Shown: positions 1-8,154 of the stretch, piece after piece
Layout of the letters: every line of letters begins with the position of its first letter
Position numbering within the stretch: the first letter of the stretch is position 1
Assembly (NCBI RefSeq): GCF_003755175.1
Contig: NZ_RKHX01000003.1
Coordinates: 496,001 to 560,000 of the forward strand
Source of the DNA: Cellulomonas sp. PhB150
GTDB lineage: Bacteria; Actinomycetota; Actinomycetes; Actinomycetales; Cellulomonadaceae
Direction of reading: 5' to 3'
Length of the DNA stretch: 64,000 nt
Notes under the pieces: model-generated
Databases searched by the model: none
What the model saw: the letters and a program-made list of their open reading frames with translations, nothing else
What the model was told of the DNA's origin: nothing
Position numbers and translations under genes: made by a program

Positions 1-383
1 TCATGACTCCGTACGTCGTCGACCGGGTGCGCGCGGCCGACCTCAGCGTGGTGTCCGAGACGAAGCCGACCCTCAAGTCGACCGCCGTCTCGCCCGGGAC
101 GGCCGCCACGCTCACCGACATGATGATCGGCGTCGTGCAGAGCGGCTCCGGCACGGCGGCGCAGATCTCCGGCGTCCAGGTGGCCGGCAAGACCGGCACC
201 GCCCAGAACGCCGAGGGTGCCGCGCCGCACGCCTGGTTCACCGGGTTCGCTCCTGCCGACAACCCGAGGGTCGCCGTCGCGGTGATCGTCGAGCACGGCG
301 GCAACGCGGGGAGCGAGGCGACCGGCGGTCGCGTCGCCGCGCCGATCGCGCGCGCCGTCATGGAGGCGGTGCTCGGCTCATGA
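1..383 (+). CDS. pbpA: Class B penicillin-binding protein PbpA (PBP2-like), C-terminal fragment
   Basis: Only the last ~126 codons of the transpeptidase domain are present; the 5' part lies before the window. The third catalytic motif of penicillin-binding enzymes is visible as VAGKTGTAQ (about residue 63 of the fragment), followed by the usual AWFTGFAPADNP strand. The enzyme cross-links peptidoglycan stem peptides on the outside of the membrane. It overlaps pknA by four bases (ATGA), indicating translational coupling. PbpA-PknA-PknB is the standard actinobacterial order and makes the assignment firm although the SxxK and SxN motifs cannot be seen. Confidence 0.92.
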   Translation, partial: MTPYVVDRVRAADLSVVSETKPTLKSTAVSPGTAATLTDMMIGVVQSGSGTAAQISGVQVAGKTGTAQNAEGAAPHAWFTGFAPADNPRVAVAVIVEHGGNAGSEATGGRVAAPIARAVMEAVLGS

Positions 384-1630
384 GGACGTCCATCGGGATC
401 GCGCTCGGCGACCGCTACCGGCTGGTGCGGCAGATCGCCGTCGGCGGCATGGGCGAGGTGTGGGAGGCGTACGACGAGTCCCTCGCGCGCTCGGTCGCCG
501 TCAAGGTGCTCAAGGCGGAGTTCGCCGGCGACCGGGGCTTCCTCGACCGGTTCCGCACCGAGGCGCGCAACTCCGCGGCGCTCTCGCACCCGAACATCGC
601 CCAGCTCTTCGACTACGGCGAGCAGGACGGGTCCAGCTACCTCGTCATCGAGCTCGTCGTGGGCGAGCCCCTGTCCGACCTGCTCGAGCGCGAGCCCGTG
701 CTCCCGACGCGCAAGCTGCTGCCGATCCTGGCGCAGACCGCGCGGGGCCTGCACTCGGCGCACGAGGCCGGCGTCGTGCACCGCGACGTCAAGCCCGGCA
801 ACATCCTGCTGGGCCGCGGCGGGCGCGTGAAGATCACCGACTTCGGGGTGTCCCTCGCGCAGAACCAGATGGTGATGACCGCCACGGGGATGGTCATGGG
901 CACCGCCCAGTACCTCTCGCCCGAGCAGGCCGTCGGCCGGGCCGCCACGCCGCTGTCCGACCTGTACTCGCTGGGGATCATCGCGTACGAGGCGCTCGTC
1001 GGGCACCGGCCCTTCACCGGGCCGACGGCCGTCGACATCGCCGTCGCGCACGTGAACAACCCCGTGCCCCCGCTGCCCGCCACGGTGGACCGTGCGCTGT
1101 CCGACCTCGTGATGCGGCTGCTGTCCAAGGATCCCGCCGCGCGCCCGCAGTCCGGCGCGGAGCTGGCCGAGACCCTCGACCGCCTCGTCCCCCGCACGCC
1201 GCCCAGCGGGGTGCCCGTGCTGGTCACGACGGTGCCGGAGCGCGCACCCGACCCCCTCGTGCAGCCGACGCGCCGCAACCCGGCGCCGCCGCCGTCGTTC
1301 CCGCCGCCTGCCGACCGCCGCCCGCCGGCGCGCACGAGCGGCCACGGCGCGCACGTGCACCGCACGGACCGTGGCGAGACCGGGGTCCAGGTGGGGTCTC
1401 GACGGTTCGGCTGGCCGCTCGTGGCGCTGCTGCTCCTGCTCGTCGGGCTGCTCGGGGCGGCGTTCGCCGACCGGCTGATCGGCGCCTCAGGGGCTGATCC
1501 GGGCGCGACACCGCAGGTCGTGGCGGGGCCGGTGACCGGTCAGTACCCTCGTGACGGTGCGTTCGATGCGATGATCCCTCAGGGTGTGCGTGACGCAGAC
1601 CCTCATGCGACGGAAGTGAAGGACGCCTAG
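380..1630 (+). CDS. pknA: Serine/threonine protein kinase PknA
   Basis: Hanks-type receptor kinase of 416 residues controlling growth and division. The N-terminal kinase domain (about 10-270) has a glycine loop (GGMGEV), the ATP lysine in VAVKVLK (K42), the catalytic loop HRDVKPGN (D136) and DFG (D154). A Pro/Arg-rich juxtamembrane linker follows, then one transmembrane segment near 345-365 and a short extracellular tail of about 50 residues without PASTA repeats. That distinguishes it from the neighbouring PknB. ATG overlaps the pbpA stop, and its TAG shares one base with the GTG start of pknB, so the three are translated as one operon. Confidence 0.95.
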   Translation: MRTSIGIALGDRYRLVRQIAVGGMGEVWEAYDESLARSVAVKVLKAEFAGDRGFLDRFRTEARNSAALSHPNIAQLFDYGEQDGSSYLVIELVVGEPLSDLLEREPVLPTRKLLPILAQTARGLHSAHEAGVVHRDVKPGNILLGRGGRVKITDFGVSLAQNQMVMTATGMVMGTAQYLSPEQAVGRAATPLSDLYSLGIIAYEALVGHRPFTGPTAVDIAVAHVNNPVPPLPATVDRALSDLVMRLLSKDPAARPQSGAELAETLDRLVPRTPPSGVPVLVTTVPERAPDPLVQPTRRNPAPPPSFPPPADRRPPARTSGHGAHVHRTDRGETGVQVGSRRFGWPLVALLLLLVGLLGAAFADRLIGASGADPGATPQVVAGPVTGQYPRDGAFDAMIPQGVRDADPHATEVKDA

Positions 1631-3624
1631 TGGTGGACGACGGATCCCGGATCCTCGCCGGACGGTACGAGGTCGGCGAGCTCATCGGCCGTGGTGGCAT
1701 GGCCGAGGTGCACATCGGCCACGACACCCGGCTCGGACGCACGGTCGCGATCAAGATCCTGCGCTCGGACCTGGCGCGCGACCCCTCGTTCCAGAACCGC
1801 TTCCGCCGTGAGGCGCAGGCGGCGGCCTCCCTCAACCACCCGGCGATCGTCGCGGTGTACGACACCGGCGAGGACGTCACGACCGAGGCGACCGGCGTCG
1901 TCGGGCACGTGCCGTTCATCGTCATGGAGTACGTCGAGGGCCACACGGTGCGGGACATCCTGCGCGACGGCCACGCCGTGCCGATCGAGGAGGCCGTCGA
2001 GATCTCGGCCGGCGTCCTCTCGGCGCTCGAGTACTCCCACCACGCGGGGATCGTCCACCGCGACATCAAGCCCGCCAACGTCATGCTCACGCCCACGGGC
2101 GCGGTCAAGGTCATGGACTTCGGCATCGCCCGCGCCGTGGCCGACTCCGCCGCGACCATGACGCAGACGCAGGCCGTCATCGGCACCGCGCAGTACCTGT
2201 CGCCCGAGCAGGCGCGCGGCGAGACCGTCGACGCGCGCTCCGACCTGTACTCCGCCGGGTGCCTGCTCTTCGAGCTCCTCACGGGCCGCCCGCCGTTCGT
2301 CGGCGACTCGCCCGTCTCGGTCGCCTACCAGCACGTGCGCGAGCCCGCGCCGGTGCCGAGCACGCTGGCCTCCGACGTGCCCGACTCGCTGGACCGCATC
2401 ACGCTCAAGGCGCTGGCCAAGGAGCGCGACTCGCGCTACTCGACCGCCGCCGAGTTCCGCTCCGACCTCGAGGCCGTGCTGCGCGGCGGTGCCGTCGCCG
2501 CACCGGCCGTCGGCACGATCGTCCCCGCGGTCGCCGCGGCCGAGGCGACGCAGGTGCTCGCGCCCCAGGCGCCCGTGACGCAGGCGCTGCCGCCCACGCA
2601 GCCGCCGTGGGGCACGACCGGCCTCACGGAGGTCGCGACCGTCGCCGAGGACGAGGAGGAGCGCAAGCGCCCCTGGCTCATCTGGCTGCTCGTGGCCATC
2701 GCAGTGCTCGCGGTCGCCGGCATCGTGGCGCTCCTGATCGCGAACGCGAACAAGGAGAAGGAGCCCGAGACGGTCAAGGTCCCGACGCTGGTCGGCAAGA
2801 CCGAGACCGAGGCGAAGAACCTCTTGCAAGGCCTCGACCTCGTCTACAAGGGGGCCGAGGGCACGTCCGACAGCATCCCCGAGGGCAGCGTCATCTCCTC
2901 GAACCCCGCCGAGGGAGCCACCGCGACCGTCGGTGACACCGTGACGGTCACCATCTCGACCGGCACGGGCAAGGTCGACGTCCCCGACGTGACCGGCAAG
3001 ACCGCCGCCGAGGCGGAGGAGATCCTCACCGGCCTCGGCCTCACGGTCGACCCCAACCGCGACAACGACGACAACCCCAAGTTCGACGAGGGCCAGGTCA
3101 CCAAGACCGACCCGGCGGCGGACGAGTCCGTCAACTCAGGCACCTCCGTGAAGCTGTCGGTCTCCACGGGCCTGGTCGACGTGCCCAGCTTCAAGGGCAA
3201 GGACCAGAAGGAAGCGACTGACAAGCTCAGCAACGACCTCAACATGAGGCCCGTGGTCGAGAAGGTCGAGACCGCTGACGCGGACCCGGGAACGGTCGTG
3301 AGCCAGGACCGCGACGGCCTGCTCAAGCAGGGCACCACGATCACGCTCCAGGTCGCGACCGCCCCGACGACCGCAACCGTCCCGGACGACCTGCGGGGCA
3401 TGTCCTACGACGACGCGGTCGCCGCGCTCAAGGATGCCGGCATCACGGGTACGCCGACCCGCGTCGACGAGCCGTCCGACGACACGCCGGCCGGTGACGT
3501 GCTCTACACCAACCCGGACGGCGGGGCGACGGTCGGCGTCGACGACGTCATCGAGATCCACGTCTCCTCGGGCCCGGCGGCGCCGGACCCGAACGCCACG
3601 ACACCGGCGCCACCCGCGCCGTAG
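1630..3624 (+). CDS. pknB: PASTA-domain serine/threonine protein kinase PknB
   Basis: Membrane kinase of 664 residues that senses cell-wall precursors and phosphorylates division and peptidoglycan proteins. The kinase domain (about 10-275) carries K42 in VAIKILR, HRDIKPAN (D145) and DFG (D163). A transmembrane helix lies near 348-370. Four extracellular PASTA repeats follow, beginning with KVPTLVGKT, KVDVPDVTGKT, LVDVPSFKGK and ATVPDDLRGM, then a Pro-rich tail. Start is GTG sharing its G with the pknA stop. A strong hairpin terminator follows directly. Confidence 0.97.
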   Translation: MVDDGSRILAGRYEVGELIGRGGMAEVHIGHDTRLGRTVAIKILRSDLARDPSFQNRFRREAQAAASLNHPAIVAVYDTGEDVTTEATGVVGHVPFIVMEYVEGHTVRDILRDGHAVPIEEAVEISAGVLSALEYSHHAGIVHRDIKPANVMLTPTGAVKVMDFGIARAVADSAATMTQTQAVIGTAQYLSPEQARGETVDARSDLYSAGCLLFELLTGRPPFVGDSPVSVAYQHVREPAPVPSTLASDVPDSLDRITLKALAKERDSRYSTAAEFRSDLEAVLRGGAVAAPAVGTIVPAVAAAEATQVLAPQAPVTQALPPTQPPWGTTGLTEVATVAEDEEERKRPWLIWLLVAIAVLAVAGIVALLIANANKEKEPETVKVPTLVGKTETEAKNLLQGLDLVYKGAEGTSDSIPEGSVISSNPAEGATATVGDTVTVTISTGTGKVDVPDVTGKTAAEAEEILTGLGLTVDPNRDNDDNPKFDEGQVTKTDPAADESVNSGTSVKLSVSTGLVDVPSFKGKDQKEATDKLSNDLNMRPVVEKVETADADPGTVVSQDRDGLLKQGTTITLQVATAPTTATVPDDLRGMSYDDAVAALKDAGITGTPTRVDEPSDDTPAGDVLYTNPDGGATVGVDDVIEIHVSSGPAAPDPNATTPAPPAP

Positions 3625-3632
3625 GACGGCAG

Positions 3633-3664
3633 AAGGGCCGGTGACCTCGCGGTCACCGGCCCTT
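3633..3664. terminator. Bidirectional terminator between pknB and pabA
   Basis: A perfect 14-bp stem (3633-3646 with 3651-3664; arms begin AAGGGCCGG and end CCGGCCCTT) closed by the loop TCGC. It lies between two convergent genes and its A- and T-ended arms suit termination from both sides. Confidence 0.85.
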
Positions 3665-3687
3665 CGTGCGTCCAGATCGGTCCTGCG

Positions 3688-4314
3688 TCAGAGCCGGACG
3701 AGCGGGTGCAGCCCCTCCGAGCGGGTCACGGCGTCGGTCGACCCGCAGATCTCGAGCCAGTTCGCGAGCAGGCGGTGCCCACCCTCGGTCAGCACGGACT
3801 CGGGGTGGAACTGGACGCCGTGCAGCGGCAGCGTCCGGTGCTGCAGGCCCATGATGATGCCGTTCGCGGTCGCGGTGACCTCGAGCTCGTCGGACACCGT
3901 CCCGTCGACGACCGCGAGCGAGTGGTAACGCGTCGCGGTGAACGGCGTCGGGAGCCCGGTCAGCACCCCCTCGCCGTCGTGCGCGACCTCGCTCGTCTTG
4001 CCGTGCATGAGCTCGGGTGCGTGCGTCACGGTGCCGCCGAACACCTCGCCGAGCGCCTGGTGGCCCAGGCAGACGCCGAGCATCGGCGTCCCGGTCGCGG
4101 CGCAGTCGCGGATGACGTCCATGCTCGCGCCCGCCTCTGCCGGCGTGCCGGGCCCGGGCGAGACGAGGATGCCGTCGTACTCGGCGCGCTCCTCGAGCGG
4201 GGGCACGGCGTCGTTGCGGACCACGACCGTCTCGGCACCCAGCTGGTCCAGGTAGCCGACGATCGTGTAGACGAACGAGTCGTAGTTGTCGATCACGAGG
4301 ATCCGGGTCATCAC
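3688..4314 (-). CDS. pabA: Aminodeoxychorismate/anthranilate synthase component II (glutamine amidotransferase)
   Basis: Class I glutamine amidotransferase of about 208 residues that supplies ammonia from glutamine to a chorismate-utilising partner for folate or tryptophan synthesis. It opens with the family signature ILVIDNYDSFVY. The nucleophile Cys is in GVCLGHQALG and the catalytic His-x-Glu is in FHPES. Start is GTG at 4314 or the adjacent ATG at 4311. It overlaps the stop of the small membrane gene upstream. A pabA/trpG gene beside pknB is conserved in Actinobacteria; which of the two pathways it serves cannot be told from sequence. Confidence 0.9.
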   Translation of the reverse strand: MMTRILVIDNYDSFVYTIVGYLDQLGAETVVVRNDAVPPLEERAEYDGILVSPGPGTPAEAGASMDVIRDCAATGTPMLGVCLGHQALGEVFGGTVTHAPELMHGKTSEVAHDGEGVLTGLPTPFTATRYHSLAVVDGTVSDELEVTATANGIIMGLQHRTLPLHGVQFHPESVLTEGGHRLLANWLEICGSTDAVTRSEGLHPLVRL

Positions 4315-4472
4315 TCACCCACCGTGGTCTCGTTGAAGGGCATGTGCGGGGCGATTGCAGGGTAGAGCCAGGCGAAGCACGCCGCGACGACCGCGGCGAG
4401 CAGCACGAGCGAGATCAGCACCCGCACGAGGGTCGGCCCCGGCAGGTGCCGCCACAACCATCCGTACATCAT
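4311..4472 (-). CDS. Small membrane protein of 53 residues in the sortase operon
   Basis: A short gene starting MMYGWLWRHLPGP, with one hydrophobic segment (VLISLVLLAAVVAACFAWLY) and a polar tail ending ETTVGE. Its ATG overlaps the sortase stop as ATGA (4469-4472) and its TGA lies within the pabA start region, so it is translationally coupled on both sides. Small single-pass proteins at this position between a class E sortase and pabA are common in Actinobacteria. No function is known to me; it could be a sortase partner or a membrane anchor. Confidence 0.7.
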   Translation of the reverse strand: MMYGWLWRHLPGPTLVRVLISLVLLAAVVAACFAWLYPAIAPHMPFNETTVGE

Positions 4473-5272
4473 CGCCCCTTCGCGGTCGTCGACCCGACGA
4501 GCTCGGCCGGGGTCCCGCTCGAGACCGGGGCCCAGTAGTCGAGCTCGAGGTGCACGATGTAGCGCTCGCGCGCGGAGAACATCGGGTGGCAGGTCGTCAT
4601 GGTCATCATGCGCTTCGTCGGCTGCTCGTCCGGCTCGTTGGGGACCGGTGCGATGACCTGCACGTCGGTCGGCGCGACGATCTGCGTGGAGACCACCCGG
4701 TAGACGTACCAGGTGTCGGTGCCCGCGCTGCCGTCGAGCGTGGAGGTCCGCACGACGACGGGGTCGCCCTTCTTGAGCTCGGCGACGCGGTTGAACGGCT
4801 TGGCGTACGTGGTCCGGTGACCGGCCACGGCGAAGTTGCCGACGTCGCCGGGCATCGCCGTGCCCTCGTAGTGGCCCACACCCAGGACGTCGAGCACCGT
4901 GGCTCGGTCGGTGCCCTCGCTGATCGGCCGCTCGGGCTCGCCGTCCCACCGCGGCACCTGCATGGTCGCGAACGTCGTCGCGTGCGACTGCTCCTCGAGG
5001 ACCGGCGGGGCGTCGTGGCGCGGCTCGGCGATCTTCACGGAGTCGGTCGCCCCGGCCGTGGGTGCGGGCGGGGTCTCGCGCACGAGCTCGCGCACGACCT
5101 CCGCCTGCGCGCGGTTGCCCTGCACGTCGGTCCACCACAGCTGCCAGACGAGGAAGCCGAAGAGCAGGACGCCGAGCGTGATGAGGAGCTCACCGACCAC
5201 GCCGACGACGCCGTAGGCGATGCGGGCACCCCGCGACGACTGCCGCCTCGGCCGGGCGGGGGTCTCGGTCAT
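4469..5272 (-). CDS. srtE: Class E sortase
   Basis: Membrane-anchored transpeptidase of 267 residues. An N-terminal transmembrane helix (about 20-50, GVVGELLITLGVLLFGFLVW) precedes the sortase fold. Catalytic residues are visible: His in VAGHRTTY, Cys228 in TTCHPMFS and Arg in SARERYIVH. The TxTTCxP signature is typical of class E enzymes, which attach surface proteins (often LAxTG motifs) in high-GC Gram-positives. It overlaps the DUF881 gene by 4 bp and the 53-residue gene by 4 bp, forming a tight operon with pabA. No substrate was recognised in this window. Confidence 0.92.
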   Translation of the reverse strand: MTETPARPRRQSSRGARIAYGVVGVVGELLITLGVLLFGFLVWQLWWTDVQGNRAQAEVVRELVRETPPAPTAGATDSVKIAEPRHDAPPVLEEQSHATTFATMQVPRWDGEPERPISEGTDRATVLDVLGVGHYEGTAMPGDVGNFAVAGHRTTYAKPFNRVAELKKGDPVVVRTSTLDGSAGTDTWYVYRVVSTQIVAPTDVQVIAPVPNEPDEQPTKRMMTMTTCHPMFSARERYIVHLELDYWAPVSSGTPAELVGSTTAKGR

Positions 5273-6102
5273 CGGGTGCGCTCGTCTGGCGTGCTGGTCG
5301 TCGCCGGTGCGTCGAGTGCGGGCGACGGGTCACCGGCGGCGGGCAGCCCGGGCAGGATCGGCGTGCCCTTCGGGACGGACGCCGACGTCAGCTCGGTCGC
5401 GCCGGCGTAGGCGGGCAGGTCGAGCGAGCCCGACGAGACGTCCCAGCCGAGCCCGACCTCCGACGCGTCGCGCTGGTAGGCGTCGACCATGGGGTCCGCG
5501 TCGAGCGCGGCCCGCAGGGCGTCCGGGTCGCCGATCGCGCGGACCTCGTACGGCGGGGAGTAGAGCAGGCCGTGCAGCCGGAGCACGTTGCCCACGCAAC
5601 GGAAGGCGCTCGTCGAGATCACGCGCTGGTCCATGAGCGCCATCGCCTCGGCGCCGCCGGCCCACAGCGCGTTCATCACGGACTGCAGGTCCTGCTGGTG
5701 CACGACGAGCACGTCGGGGGCGATGTCGTCCCGGCGCGGGGAGTCGGACGGTGCGTCGTCGAGCCGGACGGTCAGGCCCGGACCGGTGACCTCGGTCGAA
5801 CCGGACTCGATCAGGTACCCGGCGGACGGCGTGCCGACCGTCGTCCCGGTGGCCTCGTTCGCGGATGCGGCCAGCGCATCGACGTCCGTGTGCAGCGCAT
5901 CGACCTCGCTGGTCAGGGAGTCCACGCGGCCGAGCTCGACCCGGGCGAGGTCGTCGAGGTCCTGCGGGTGCCGGTCCCCGCCGGAGGCCTGGGCGAACTT
6001 CGCGTTGGCGGCGAACAGCGCGCCGGACAGCGCGAGCACGACCGCCACGGAGACCGTTCCGCGCGCCACGGAACGCCGCGCGCGGTGCGGGTGGTCGCTC
6101 AC
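5269..6102 (-). CDS. DUF881 family membrane protein
   Basis: 277-residue protein with a short basic N terminus, one transmembrane segment (about 17-37), a coiled-coil stretch (LGRVDSLTSEVDALHTDVDAL) and an extracytoplasmic DUF881 domain containing VLVVHQQDLQSVMNALWAGGAEA and ISTSAFRCVGNVLRLHG. DUF881 proteins are typical of Gram-positives and sit near division genes; their biochemical role is unknown to me. It is first in a run with the sortase, the 53-residue protein and pabA, each overlapping the next by a few bases. Confidence 0.88.
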   Translation of the reverse strand: MSDHPHRARRSVARGTVSVAVVLALSGALFAANAKFAQASGGDRHPQDLDDLARVELGRVDSLTSEVDALHTDVDALAASANEATGTTVGTPSAGYLIESGSTEVTGPGLTVRLDDAPSDSPRRDDIAPDVLVVHQQDLQSVMNALWAGGAEAMALMDQRVISTSAFRCVGNVLRLHGLLYSPPYEVRAIGDPDALRAALDADPMVDAYQRDASEVGLGWDVSSGSLDLPAYAGATELTSASVPKGTPILPGLPAAGDPSPALDAPATTSTPDERTR

Positions 6103-6248
6103 GAAGTCTCCGGGTGCTCAGGCGGTTGTTCCCGCGCACTACGCTAGGCCATGGTTCGCGCGCGAAGGTGCGCTCGCGCCACCACCATGCCCCACGGTCA
6201 ACCCGCGACGAGCGCGGAGCGGCCGCCGTCGGACAGGAGCTACCGGAC

Positions 6249-6497
6249 GTGCCCGAGTCGAGGTCCCGCAAGAAGGCCGCGTACATCCCGCCGCCCACCA
6301 AGTCGGCCGGTCCCAAGGTCAACCCGCCGTGGTTCGTGCCGGTCATGCTCGGGCTCATGCTCGTCGGCCTGGCGTGGATCGTCGTGACGTACCTGTCGCA
6401 GTCCCAGTACCCGATCCCGTCGCTCGGGTCGTGGAACCTGGCGATCGGTGGCGTGCTCATCGTCGCCGGTTTCGGCATGACGACCCGCTGGCGCTAG
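6249..6497 (+). CDS. crgA: Cell division protein CrgA
   Basis: 82-residue protein starting with GTG at 6249 after an AGGAG ribosome site about ten bases upstream. The N terminus is basic (PESRSRKKAAYIPPP), followed by the family motif NPPWFVPVMLG within the first transmembrane helix, a linker with YPIPSLGSWN, and a second helix ending GFGMTTRWR. CrgA is an actinobacterial septal membrane protein that interacts with FtsZ and PBPs and helps coordinate septum formation. It is transcribed divergently from the DUF881-sortase run and converges on the rhomboid gene. Confidence 0.95.
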   Translation: MPESRSRKKAAYIPPPTKSAGPKVNPPWFVPVMLGLMLVGLAWIVVTYLSQSQYPIPSLGSWNLAIGGVLIVAGFGMTTRWR

Positions 6498-6538
6498 CCC
6501 ACAGGTTTCGCGGGTCCGTCCACAGGACTTACGCACAG

Positions 6539-6563
6539 TGTGGATAACTACACCGGTGTAGTT
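6539..6563. promoter_or_regulatory. DnaA box abutting an 18-bp perfect palindrome
   Basis: 6539-6547 reads TGTGGATAA, the reverse of the consensus DnaA box TTATCCACA. It runs into the perfect palindrome AACTACACCGGTGTAGTT (6546-6563). Further TCCACAG/CTGTGGA half-boxes flank it (6518-6590). It lies between convergent crgA and the rhomboid gene, so it may act as terminator hairpin, as protein-binding operator, or as an ancillary DnaA site; the sequence alone does not decide. Confidence 0.55.
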
Positions 6564-6600
6564 CCACAGGTGTGAGTCCCGCTGTGGACGGCCCCGCGAC

Positions 6601-7512
6601 CTACAGGAAGACGATGTTGACGCTCGCGTAGACGAGCTTCACGGCCACGACCATCACGACGACGAGGGCGACGGGCGCCGCCACGGCGACGAGCCGTCGA
6701 CGCGCGGGCGGTGCGAACGCGTACGCGGCGCCCAGCAGCGCACCGACGACGAGCCCACCCGCGTGCGCCTGCCACGCGATGCCGGGCACGACGAAGCCGA
6801 TCACCACGTTGAGCACGATCACGCCGATGATCCCCGAGGCGTTCCCGCCGAGCCGGCGCATGACGAAGAAGATGGCGCCGAACAGCCCGAACACGGCCCC
6901 GGACGCCCCGACCACCCAGGTGCTCCAGCTGTGGGTCGGCCCCGCGAGGAGCACGACGCCGACCTGGCCGCCCACGGCGGACAGCAGGTAGAGCGTGGCG
7001 AACCGCGCCCGCCCGAGCGCCTGCTCGAGGTAGGGGCCGATGAACCACAGCGCGATCAGGTTGGACGCGATGTGGATCGTCGAGGCGTGCAGGAACGCGG
7101 CGGTGAGGAACCGGTACGGCTCGGCCTGGCCGAGCAGGGGGTTGAACGCGAGCTCGTCGACCCACGCGGGGTTGACCAGCCCGATCACGTAGCTCGCCAC
7201 GCACAGCCCGACGAACGTCAGCGTGACGACGGGCGGGCCCTGCCGGAGCTGGCCACCGAGCGTCGTGCGCTTGGCGGGCACCGCCGCGGCGGCCTCGGCG
7301 ACGCAGTCGGGGCACTGCACACCGACCGGCGCCGGCCGCTGGCAGTCGGCGCAGACCGGCCGGCCGCACCTCTGGCAGCGCACGTACGACACCCGGTCGG
7401 GGTGTCGCGGGCACACCGGAGGTGCGGCCGGCCGGCTCGCGGCGAGCTCCTCGGAGATGTCAGTCCTCGATGTCGATGGACTCGATGGTGATGTCGTCGA
7501 CCGGGCGGTCAC
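6601..7512 (-). CDS. Rhomboid-family intramembrane serine protease with N-terminal zinc ribbon
   Basis: Polytopic protease that cleaves substrates within the membrane. The N-terminal half has paired CxxC and CxxH-like motifs (VCPRHPD, RCQRCGRPVC, QCPDCV), a zinc-ribbon-like module common to actinobacterial rhomboids. The membrane domain has HASTIHIASNLIALWFIGPYLE (loop-forming His/Asn), the nucleophile serine in VVGASGAVFGLFG and the catalytic His in WQAHAGGLVVG. Start is uncertain: GTG at 7512 overlaps ppiA by 53 bp, and GTG at 7416, directly before CPRHPDRV, gives a shorter protein. Neither has a clear ribosome site. Confidence 0.88.
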   Translation of the reverse strand: MTARSTTSPSSPSTSRTDISEELAASRPAAPPVCPRHPDRVSYVRCQRCGRPVCADCQRPAPVGVQCPDCVAEAAAAVPAKRTTLGGQLRQGPPVVTLTFVGLCVASYVIGLVNPAWVDELAFNPLLGQAEPYRFLTAAFLHASTIHIASNLIALWFIGPYLEQALGRARFATLYLLSAVGGQVGVVLLAGPTHSWSTWVVGASGAVFGLFGAIFFVMRRLGGNASGIIGVIVLNVVIGFVVPGIAWQAHAGGLVVGALLGAAYAFAPPARRRLVAVAAPVALVVVMVVAVKLVYASVNIVFL

Positions 7513-7999
7513 CCGGGCGGGTGCGCACCGACGCGATCGCGTCGACCACGGCGCGGCTCTCGTCGTCGGCCACCTTGCCGAAGATCGTGTGCTTGCCCGT
7601 GAGCCACTCGGTCGGGGCGACCGAGATGAAGAACTGCGAGCCGTTGGTGCCGCCGGGCTTGCCGGTGACCGGGTCCAGCTGCTTGCCCGCGTTGGCCATG
7701 GCCAGCAGGTAGGGCTGGTCGAAGCGCAGCTCGGGGTGGATCTCGTCGTCGAACCGGTAGCCCGGGCCGCCGCGGCCGGTGCCCAGCGGGTCGCCGCCCT
7801 GGATCATGAAGTCGGGGATCACGCGGTGGAAGACGACGCCGTTGTAGAGCGGGTCCGTGCGGTCCTCGCCCGTCTGGGGGTCGCTCCACGGCTTGGTGCC
7901 CGTGGCGAGGCCGACGAAGTTCTCGACGGTCGTCGGCGCGTGGTGGGGGTAGAGCTCGATCCGGATGTCTCCGGCGGACGTGTGCAGGGTCGCAAACAT
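7460..7999 (-). CDS. ppiA: Cyclophilin-type peptidyl-prolyl cis-trans isomerase
   Basis: Cytoplasmic cyclophilin of about 179 residues that speeds proline isomerisation during folding. Family motifs are present: FHRVIPDFMIQGGDP with the catalytic Arg, GTNGSQFFIS, and the substrate-binding region ending HTIFGKV. I place the start at ATG 7999 (MFATLHTSAGDI), which begins at the first conserved strand; a GTG at 8020 would add seven residues. It shares an operon with the downstream rhomboid gene and is divergent from the alanine-rich gene at 8155. Confidence 0.93.
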   Translation of the reverse strand: MFATLHTSAGDIRIELYPHHAPTTVENFVGLATGTKPWSDPQTGEDRTDPLYNGVVFHRVIPDFMIQGGDPLGTGRGGPGYRFDDEIHPELRFDQPYLLAMANAGKQLDPVTGKPGGTNGSQFFISVAPTEWLTGKHTIFGKVADDESRAVVDAIASVRTRPGDRPVDDITIESIDIED

Positions 8000-8154
8000 G
8001 GCGCCCAGTCTGTCACGCACCTGTCGGGCACCGCCCGCGCCCGTGAGTGCAGGTTGTGTGGCGGTGCCCTCGTTCTCGCGGATTCCCCCCTGCGCGCCGA
8101 CCCACTAGATGGCAGAGTGGGCAGTCAGTGCAGCCGACTGACCAGGGAGTAGAC

